A stretch of DNA of 64,000 nucleotides from JAVJSU01 sp040219275 (GTDB lineage: Bacteria > Chloroflexota > Anaerolineae > Aggregatilineales > Phototrophicaceae): assembly GCA_040219275.1 (NCBI GenBank), contig JAVJSU010000043.1, positions 20,190 through 84,189 on the forward strand, given 5' to 3'. Positions within the stretch are counted from its first letter, which is position 1; the number at the start of each line of letters is the position of its first letter. Shown one piece after another: positions 34,556 to 41,093 of this stretch. Made by a program: the position numbers and the translations under genes. The notes under the pieces are model-generated. The model was not told where the DNA came from. It made no database searches and was given only the letters and a program-made list of their open reading frames with translations.

Positions 34556-35680
34556 TTAACCATCCGCGCAATAAAGCAGGCGCGCTCGGCGGGTGAGGGT
34601 CGTATTGCTTAAAAACGGTGTGCTGTTACTTAATTGCTCCACACTACCGATGCGCGTGTCGTCCGCGATGCGTTTTACGGCGGGATCGCTGATTTTTGCC
34701 AGAATCGCATCGGCAAAATTTTCTGCATGGATCACCTGAAAAGGGCGCGTGTGAAACTTGCTGGTTGTGGTCGGCAACGGCGCGGTGATGTTGAGCGCGT
34801 TGTGCATCTCCGCGACGATTTCGTAGGCGTGCGTCAGATGCTTCTCGCGCACCTGCCACACGGGCGCATCCAACACGGATTCGAAAATGGGCGACAAAAC
34901 TTTCGCGCATCGTAATTGCTTAAACCCCGTGCCGAACCACTTGCTATACGGCGCATACTGTTTTTCCATCAAGAAGCACAAATTCATCAGATCATGCACC
35001 AGACGCGACGCAATCACCCGTGATCCGATTTCGTCGCCGACTGATCCCGTGCGCCCCATGAACGGTTCTTCCTCCGCCACACGCACCCATCCCGCCGCCA
35101 GCAAATACAACCAGACATCCTGTGGATAATAGGCTAATTTTTTTCGCAGACGCGTCAAATCTCCGCTGTCATCATGAAAGACCGCGCCACCGATAGCCAC
35201 CGTGCGGAGCTTTTGCGCGGTCATAGTCAGCCAATGAACGGGCGTGAGTGTGTCGCTGAGGATGTCCGCAAGATCAACGCCGAGATAGCGCAGGATATAA
35301 TTTTCCAGCGTATCAATTTCCACACGATGATTAACCGGACCGCGATCTATCGCTTCCAGCAGTTGCACGCCATTATCGTTGAACTGTGGTGCGCCAAAAT
35401 TGGTCGTGTAGCCGCGAATGTGATATGGGAGGCGGTTGGCGAGGGCTTCGTGGATGTCATCTTTCAGCGTGGCATGATCCGCCGGTGATACGAATAGCAT
35501 GACCCGCGGTCCCCAATGATGATCGGATGACAGGGCGGTATCAAAGCCCAACACCTCGGAGCCACTCCCGATGATGGCGGCGGCGTACCGTAAATCGGGG
35601 AAATCCGCATCAAGAATCGGTTTGACCGCTTCGGTGTAAAAAATCCGTCCGAGTTCAAGCCCTGCGATAAATTCCGGCAT
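34556..35680 (-). CDS. DUF4037 nucleotidyltransferase-fold protein
   Basis: About 374 residues. AAIIGSGSEVLGFDTALSSDHHWGPRVMLF is the DUF4037 signature: a GSxSE and DxD-like arrangement as in nucleotidyltransferases. Further blocks are ENYILRYLGVD, LAYYPQDVWLYLLAAGWVR and IGSRVIASRLVHDLMNLCFL. The family is predicted to transfer nucleotides to unknown acceptors. I start at the ATG at 35680, behind GAGGTTATGTG, instead of at the preceding GTG. Confidence 0.82.
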   Translation of the reverse strand: MPEFIAGLELGRIFYTEAVKPILDADFPDLRYAAAIIGSGSEVLGFDTALSSDHHWGPRVMLFVSPADHATLKDDIHEALANRLPYHIRGYTTNFGAPQFNDNGVQLLEAIDRGPVNHRVEIDTLENYILRYLGVDLADILSDTLTPVHWLTMTAQKLRTVAIGGAVFHDDSGDLTRLRKKLAYYPQDVWLYLLAAGWVRVAEEEPFMGRTGSVGDEIGSRVIASRLVHDLMNLCFLMEKQYAPYSKWFGTGFKQLRCAKVLSPIFESVLDAPVWQVREKHLTHAYEIVAEMHNALNITAPLPTTTSKFHTRPFQVIHAENFADAILAKISDPAVKRIADDTRIGSVEQLSNSTPFLSNTTLTRRARLLYCADG

Positions 35681-36087
35681 CACATAACCTCATTCACTAT
35701 TCGGCGGCACAGTATAACACGGACTTCCTGAATTCCAAAAATCCTTCATGACCCTTTGAAATGGATTTTAGCCCTCTAAAGCAACGCGTCAGTCGCATTG
35801 GCGATCTCGGAAGAATTTACAATTTTGATAAATTTCAGCAGAATATAATCGTCCCGCAGACCCTTAAATCAGTTTCATGCCCCTGTAAACACGCTAAAAT
35901 TAAGTTATAACCCTTAACGCCTTGAAAATGGGTCTTTTTGCTAGATTATTTTTCAGCAAAGAATTATCGTATAATAGGGCGTGCATTGAGATCACAATAA
36001 CATAGGACTGTGGTCTACTTTGCAATTGTTAGGGAATTGTTTAAAATTTGCTCTATAAGTGAGCCTAAATAAGCTGAGGTAACTATC
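35681..36087. other. Intergenic, promoter-like box only
   Basis: AT-rich sequence between divergent genes. A TATAAT at 35970-35975 lies about 112 bp before the GTG of the next gene. I see no ORF, RNA gene or notable repeat. Confidence 0.45.
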
Positions 36088-36450
36088 GTGGCGGCAACAG
36101 AAGAGAGACAAACAAACGACGAACAACTGCTACAAATGGCGATTGATACCGCTAAACGTGGGAACGGAGAAGCGGCACGCAATATGTTCCGCGAGGTGTG
36201 GAATCGCAATAAGCGCAACGAACGGGCGCTCATGTGGTTGGCAAGGTTGGCGAAAACCCCCAAAGAGCAGAAACAATGGCTGGATCGCATTTTGCGCTTG
36301 AACCCCAATAACGAAACCGCCAAAACTGCGTTGAGCCAGATGAAAAACAAAAGCGCCGCCGTCGAGAATCGCTTACTCATCATTTTTGGCGCGGTTGCGG
36401 TGATTATGCTGGTGTTGTTCGTGGTGATTCTGGTCATCGCCCTGACGTAA
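36088..36450 (+). CDS. TPR-like protein with C-terminal membrane anchor
   Basis: About 120 residues. Residues 10-85 are helical with a TPR-like pattern (DEQLLQMAIDTAKRGNGEAA, NERALMWLARLAKTPKEQKQ, LDRILRLNPNNETAKTAL). The last 25 residues are a hydrophobic anchor (LLIIFGAVAVIMLVLFVVIL). The start is a GTG behind GAGGTAA. This is a common design for tail-anchored scaffolds in Chloroflexota; the partner is unknown. Confidence 0.6.
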   Translation: MAATEERQTNDEQLLQMAIDTAKRGNGEAARNMFREVWNRNKRNERALMWLARLAKTPKEQKQWLDRILRLNPNNETAKTALSQMKNKSAAVENRLLIIFGAVAVIMLVLFVVILVIALT

Positions 36451-36473
36451 ATCGTAAAACTTGGCGAGCGACT

Positions 36474-36923
36474 TTATTGCTCTGCCTTGCCTATCTGAGT
36501 TTGTATACGGGCGTTAAAGGCTTGCCACGTACTGAGCAGGTCTTCAAGTGGCGGTAAGGAGGAATCTACCAGAGTGAGGAAGCGTAAACCCTCTTCAACT
36601 GTCGCGACTTGCCGTCCGTCCCGCCCGCTCACATACATGACGATGGATGCGAAAAAGCGGGCAATTGCGGATGGGTCGACTGCGACAATCAAGCGTAAAT
36701 TTGGATCACGGTTTTTGTCACTAAAGAGGCTACGGATATCTTTAAGCGTGAAGTTTCTCGATTCGATATAGGTGCCATCAACCATATAGTGAAATGGTGT
36801 ACGCGCATCTTCCGCAAACGGATACATCGCCTTAACTTGCTGGTGAAGATCCTCCGCCGTGAGCACACCATAGGAGCGACTATATAAAATCTTATCCGGA
36901 ATCAACCATTCCGTGATGAATGG
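36474..36923 (-). CDS. Hypothetical protein, about 150 aa
   Basis: I do not recognise a named family. Features: MPFITEWLIPDKILYSRSYG at the N-terminus, LTAEDLHQQ, PFHYMVDGTYIE, and NLRLIVAVDPSAIARFFASI. The alternation of strands and helices is reminiscent of STAS/SpoIIAA-like domains, but the match is not good enough to call. The start is uncertain; I use the ATG at 36923, nine bases after GGGG, although the ORF is open to a GTG at 36986. Confidence 0.45.
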   Translation of the reverse strand, partial: PFITEWLIPDKILYSRSYGVLTAEDLHQQVKAMYPFAEDARTPFHYMVDGTYIESRNFTLKDIRSLFSDKNRDPNLRLIVAVDPSAIARFFASIVMYVSGRDGRQVATVEEGLRFLTLVDSSLPPLEDLLSTWQAFNARIQTQIGKAEQ

Positions 36924-37150
36924 CATACACATGCACCCCGCGCTACATCCATAAACAGCTATTACAATTCTAACATTACCTTCCACGATTTAGAGATTAA
37001 CGTTCGCGCCTGTGCTTAGAAATCCCCATAGCAGTTCAATTTTTCTAATTTTCCCATCAAAAGAATATATATTGTGCATAGTGCATAGTTTTCACACCAG
37101 AAATGCTGTTATAATTGCATAAAAGATATTCGCTTTGACATTAGGGGGTA

Positions 37151-38326
37151 ATGATGCAACAAGGGATTGCACAAATAAATCAGCATTGTTGGGGTATCTG
37201 GGAAGATCGGGGATTCCTCATTCGTCCCGATCCACTGGACAAGTTATCTAAAATCGCAGGGTTGGATGCGCTCATACCGCAGGAGGCGCTTGCCCATATA
37301 GAGCAGACCGCCCATGCCCTGCCCACTCTGCTAGAAAGCGGCACGATCCGCACCACGCTTGAACGTTTTCCGGTTTACGATATGCACAAGCTGGTAGAAA
37401 CGCCGGATTTCCGCATCGTTGAACGGCTGATGCAAATGTATTCTTATTTTGCGAGTGCGTTCGTCTATGCCACCAATCAAGAAGCCGAGCATCACATCCC
37501 CGCAGGAATTGCCGTGCCCTTGGTGCAGTTGGCGGAAATGGTCGAGCGCCCGCCGATTTTGTCGTATACCAGTTATGTGCTGGCGAATTGGCAACGCACC
37601 GCCGAACAGATCGTCGTGGATGATCTCGAATTGGTACAGAAATTTCTTGGGAATCGGGATGAGCACTGGTTTATCTTGATTCATACCGACATCGAAGCAC
37701 AGGCGGCTGGTGCGCTCACCGGATTGATTCATGCTAGAGACGCGGCGGAAAATCATGATCTGTCCACGCTGGAAGATGCCTTTGCCAACATCAGCGCCAG
37801 CATTGACGGGATGCTCAAGACGTTCTACCGGATGCCCGAACATTGCGACTCCGATGTGTATTATTTCCGTGTGCGCCCGTATATCTTCGGCTTTAATGAT
37901 GTGATTTACGAAGGCGTAGACAAATTTAACGGTCAGCCACAATCGTTTCGCGGGCAAACCGGCGCACAGAGTAGCATTGTGCCGGCGCTGGTCGCCGGAC
38001 TCGGTTTAGAGCACGAAAAGACCGCCCTCATGCACCATCTGGACATCATGAAGGATTACATGCCGAAACCACACCGTGAATTCATCGCTGAAATCGGCGG
38101 GTCGAGGACGCGTGAGGTCGTTAAGGCACATCTGGATAACGGTGCGCTGGTGGATGGTTATAACGACTGCCTGCTCAAGCTGACCGAATTCCGTAAGCAA
38201 CATCTGCATTACGCCACGACCTATATCGCGCAAAAGGTCGATAGTCCCTACGGCACGGGCGGCACGGTGTTTATGGAATGGCTGGATCAATTGGTGACGG
38301 AAACGGAAGCGCAACTCATCCGCTGA
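37151..38326 (+). CDS. Indoleamine 2,3-dioxygenase-like haem protein
   Basis: The 391-residue protein matches the IDO family: HIPAGIAVPLVQLAEMVERP, PPILSYTSYVLANW, YHFRV-like YYFRVRPYIFGF, SFRGQTGAQSSIVPAL, KPHREFIAEI and FRKQHLHYATTYI. His351 of the last block aligns with the proximal haem ligand His346 of human IDO1. The enzyme opens the indole ring of L-tryptophan with O2 to give N-formylkynurenine. A strong AGGGGGT site precedes the ATG. No kynurenine formamidase, kynureninase or other NAD-pathway gene is in the window. It ends at a bidirectional terminator shared with the TIR-WD40 gene. Confidence 0.88.
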   Translation: MMQQGIAQINQHCWGIWEDRGFLIRPDPLDKLSKIAGLDALIPQEALAHIEQTAHALPTLLESGTIRTTLERFPVYDMHKLVETPDFRIVERLMQMYSYFASAFVYATNQEAEHHIPAGIAVPLVQLAEMVERPPILSYTSYVLANWQRTAEQIVVDDLELVQKFLGNRDEHWFILIHTDIEAQAAGALTGLIHARDAAENHDLSTLEDAFANISASIDGMLKTFYRMPEHCDSDVYYFRVRPYIFGFNDVIYEGVDKFNGQPQSFRGQTGAQSSIVPALVAGLGLEHEKTALMHHLDIMKDYMPKPHREFIAEIGGSRTREVVKAHLDNGALVDGYNDCLLKLTEFRKQHLHYATTYIAQKVDSPYGTGGTVFMEWLDQLVTETEAQLIR

Positions 38327-38337
38327 TGTGCGAAATC

Positions 38338-38370
38338 AAAAAGGCGCGTGGTTGTCATCGCGCCTTTTTA
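38338..38370. terminator. Bidirectional terminator between IDO and TIR-WD40 genes
   Basis: AAAAAGGCGCG at 38338-38348 and CGCGCCTTTTT at 38359-38369 form a perfect 11-bp stem flanked by A and T runs. It should terminate both convergent genes. Confidence 0.9.
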
Positions 38371-38392
38371 TATACGATTTTTTCGATCTGGC

Positions 38393-39790
38393 TTATCTGT
38401 TGAGCGCGGATTTGCCCACGCCCCAATATTTGATGGTGTTATCACCCGATGCCGTAACCATCCACATGCCGTCGGGTGAAAAAGCGACTGAATTCACCCA
38501 ACCGGTGTGTCCATGTACAATGCTAATCTGGCGACCACCCGTGACATCCCATAGGCACACGGCGTTATCTTTCGAGGTAGACGCGAGCAACGCCCCGTCC
38601 GGCGAAAATGTGACCGTGTTGACCGAATCACGGTGTCCGCTGAGAATATGGCGGGGTTGGCGGGTTTCGATGTCCCACAAAATAATCGTGGCATCATGCG
38701 AAGCCGAAGCCAGCCAGCGCCCATCCGGTGAGAAAGCCACCGCATTGACCCAACTCTTGTGCCCGCGCAGAAAATACGGCTTGGAGCGCGGTAATTCACG
38801 CAGATTATTGGCATCCACTTCCCACAGGCGTACCCCGCTATCCCGCGAAGCAGACGCTAACCAGCGCGTATTCGGCGAAAAGGCGACAGAATAAACCTGC
38901 GCGGCATGGAGTAACGGAACGGTGGTTTCGGCGCGTCCGGTCTGGCGCAGATAGCGAATATCGCGCACATGCACGCTATTATCCGACGATGCAGAAGCCA
39001 ATAATTTACCGTCGTTGGAGAACGCCAGCGCATGAACCGAATCATGATGATCGGTAAAACGGCTGAACTCGTAGGTTTCCGGCAAGGTTTCCATCGCCCA
39101 CAGACGGATCGAATTGTCATTGGCACAGGAGGCAAGCAGGGCATCACGCGGGGAGAAACGCACATCCCACGCGGAAGCATCATGCGCGTCAATCGTCGTC
39201 ATCAGACGTGGCGGATTTTGTGAAGGGTCTTTGGCACGGTTATCCCATAGGCGAATGGTGTTATCGTTAGAGGCAGAGGCAAGCACCGTCCCATCCGGCG
39301 AAAAGGCGACAGAACGCACCCAGCTGGTGTGTCCTCTAAGGGTGGCGATTTCCGTGAGCATACCAATCGTCTCTACTGAAATAGTGTCGTCATGGAGATC
39401 AAGCAAACGGCGCTCAAGCTGGTGCATCATCTCCTGCGGTTGCTTGAGATGCCAGAAGGTGAAATCAATCGGGCGGAGATCGGCAAGGAATTGCAGATCA
39501 CCCGTCAGTGAAATCTGCTCAATGAGGATCGGGACAACATTGATATTGTGGTCAAACGCGAACATCACTTCGGCTTCAACGGTGGGGGAAGCCAACGCAG
39601 GTGTGCTGATAATCAAAATCAGATCATCGCGTGACTGTAGCTCTTTCGCGGCGCGGCGGGTAAAACTGCCCCCATTCATCAGGCGGTCATAATTAACATA
39701 CACATCCAGCCCACGCCCGCGCAATTGGGTGGATAGATACAGTGCCGCCTCGCTATCATGCTTGGAATAACTCAAATAGATGCGCCGCAT
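38393..39790 (-). CDS. TIR domain-WD40 seven-blade propeller protein
   Basis: Residues about 1-130 form a TIR domain: RRIYLSYSKHDSEAALYLS, GLDVYVNYDRL, LILIISTPALASP, and AEVMFAFDHNINVVPILIE. Glu74 in AEVMFA lies where TIR NADases keep their catalytic Glu. Residues about 148-460 contain seven WD40 repeats, each with GH/D…SVAFSPDG…LASAS.DN..RLW, enough for one complete propeller. TIR fused to a sensor or scaffold is a recurrent bacterial immunity or cell-suicide layout, but no known Thoeris or CBASS partner lies nearby, so an immune role is inference. Alternatives are a signalling scaffold without NADase activity. It is convergent with IDO. Confidence 0.85.
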   Translation of the reverse strand: MRRIYLSYSKHDSEAALYLSTQLRGRGLDVYVNYDRLMNGGSFTRRAAKELQSRDDLILIISTPALASPTVEAEVMFAFDHNINVVPILIEQISLTGDLQFLADLRPIDFTFWHLKQPQEMMHQLERRLLDLHDDTISVETIGMLTEIATLRGHTSWVRSVAFSPDGTVLASASNDNTIRLWDNRAKDPSQNPPRLMTTIDAHDASAWDVRFSPRDALLASCANDNSIRLWAMETLPETYEFSRFTDHHDSVHALAFSNDGKLLASASSDNSVHVRDIRYLRQTGRAETTVPLLHAAQVYSVAFSPNTRWLASASRDSGVRLWEVDANNLRELPRSKPYFLRGHKSWVNAVAFSPDGRWLASASHDATIILWDIETRQPRHILSGHRDSVNTVTFSPDGALLASTSKDNAVCLWDVTGGRQISIVHGHTGWVNSVAFSPDGMWMVTASGDNTIKYWGVGKSALNR

Positions 39791-40055
39791 GAGGTGTTAT
39801 TTCCTAACCATAATCTTGCTGTGATTGGTTACCCTAAGTATCCATACGTAGAAGGGGGAGGTCAAGCGATTTAACACAATCATCAACAGGATTTAACATG
39901 CGGGCATGAATGCTAAAATGGCATCTATGAAATGTGTATGTTTGGGCGGGTTATGCCGGGTATTTCCACGATGAACCCACGCTTGTCGCTAATCGCGCAT
40001 GATCGTAGTATAGTTCTGGTGTAAATTAAGGCGAAGAAAAGGAACAAAATACGCG

Positions 40056-40415
40056 ATGGAAAATTTCCAGATTTTTGAAATTAAAAACTACATGGTCATC
40101 TGGCGGCAAGCAGAAAAGCGCATGTTCGGCGAAACCGAAGTGGTCATCCGGGGCATTGTGCGTTGCACGGGTGATGAATACTCAATGGATGTGATCTTCT
40201 ATGCGCCGGAAAGCCCCTATCCTGATCCGGTCATCGAACTGGACAAGAAAAAAGGCTATATGTTCTTGCCGATGAGCGACATGCTGGCATTTGTTGATAT
40301 TCTCCGCAACGAAAAGCCGATCTACGGGCATCTGCGGGCGGATCGCACCGATTGGACGAGCGTCACCACGTCGCAAGAACCTGTCGGCGAGGGTGAAATC
40401 GACACAAGCGGGTAG
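40056..40415 (+). CDS. Hypothetical protein, 119 aa
   Basis: A soluble, beta-rich protein (MVIWRQAEKRMFGETEVVIR, CTGDEYSMDVIFYAPESPYPDP, KKGYMFLPMSDMLAFVDILR). I do not recognise a family. The ATG follows AAAAGGAAC. No partner gene is obvious; the next gene is the DUF4258/YgiT pair in the same direction 85 bp later. Confidence 0.5.
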   Translation: MENFQIFEIKNYMVIWRQAEKRMFGETEVVIRGIVRCTGDEYSMDVIFYAPESPYPDPVIELDKKKGYMFLPMSDMLAFVDILRNEKPIYGHLRADRTDWTSVTTSQEPVGEGEIDTSG

Positions 40416-40500
40416 CCGATTTAAATGGCGGTGAGTTGTTCTGTGTTAGCTTGCCGCCACAACTTTTGAGTAATTTAGCCCTAATTTGCTTGAGTATCCT

Positions 40501-40815
40501 ATGCCCCCAAATCTTGAATTACTAAGAAAACACTTTGCGGAACAATCATATTTGCTTACTGCTCACGCTTCAAGTCGAGCCATAGAGCGTAATATCCGAT
40601 CTAAGGAAATTGAAGAAGCAATTTCTACCGGTGAAGTGATTGAAGATTATCCTGATGATAAATATGGACCAAGTTGCCTTATAATGGGTAAAACAACGTC
40701 TCAAAGAATGTTGCACATACAGACGAGTTACCCACCAAATGTTAAAATAATAACTGTTTATGAGCCTTCATCAAATGAATGGGAAGCAGATTGGAAAACG
40801 AGAAAACATGAATGA
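40501..40815 (+). CDS. DUF4258 protein (putative toxin partner)
   Basis: About 104 residues with the DUF4258 pattern: LLTAHASSRAIERNIRSKEI, EAISTGEVIEDYPDD, PSCLIMGKT, RMLHIQTSY and IITVYEP. The family is RelE/BrnT-like in fold and is often followed by an MqsA/YgiT-type zinc-finger gene, as here. Start: the ATG at 40501 rather than an upstream TTG. It overlaps the zinc-finger gene by 8 bp, indicating coupling. Confidence 0.72.
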   Translation: MPPNLELLRKHFAEQSYLLTAHASSRAIERNIRSKEIEEAISTGEVIEDYPDDKYGPSCLIMGKTTSQRMLHIQTSYPPNVKIITVYEPSSNEWEADWKTRKHE

Positions 40816-41047
40816 CCAACTGTGTCGCCTTTGTGATGGGCACCTCCAAAATCAAAAAATTACCCGTTTGGAGCGATTTGACGGACATTGGGTTTTAGTT
40901 GAAAACGTTCCCGCGCTGGTATGTGAACAATGTGGCGAAATTTACTACACGCCACAGGCACACGATCTTGTTTTAGATGCGGTAACAAGCAAACAACCCA
41001 CGCGGACAGAACAGATCGAAGTCTATGATGCTGAAGAAAGTGCGTAA
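40808..41047 (+). CDS. YgiT-type zinc-finger protein (putative antitoxin)
   Basis: 79 residues with a CxxC pair at Cys6/Cys9 and Cys39/Cys42 (CRLC and CEQC), LVENVPALVCEQCGE-YYTP, then a short acidic tail. This matches the N-terminal zinc-finger half of MqsA; the DNA-binding helix-turn-helix half is absent. With the overlapping DUF4258 gene it resembles a compact two-gene toxin-antitoxin unit. That it actually neutralises a toxin is inferred from the arrangement. Confidence 0.75.
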   Translation: MNDQLCRLCDGHLQNQKITRLERFDGHWVLVENVPALVCEQCGEIYYTPQAHDLVLDAVTSKQPTRTEQIEVYDAEESA

Positions 41048-41080
41048 AATTCGGGGGTGAACGTTTCCCTTCCTTCCGCC

Positions 41081-41086
41081 TATAAT
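41081..41086 (+). promoter_or_regulatory. -10 box giving a near-leaderless transcript
   Basis: TATAATGCCCCGC is immediately followed by ATGAAG at 41094. Transcription starting about 7 bases after TATAAT would begin at that ATG. The first ORF ATG (41085) overlaps the box itself, so 41094 is the better start. Confidence 0.45.
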
Positions 41087-41093
41087 GCCCCGC

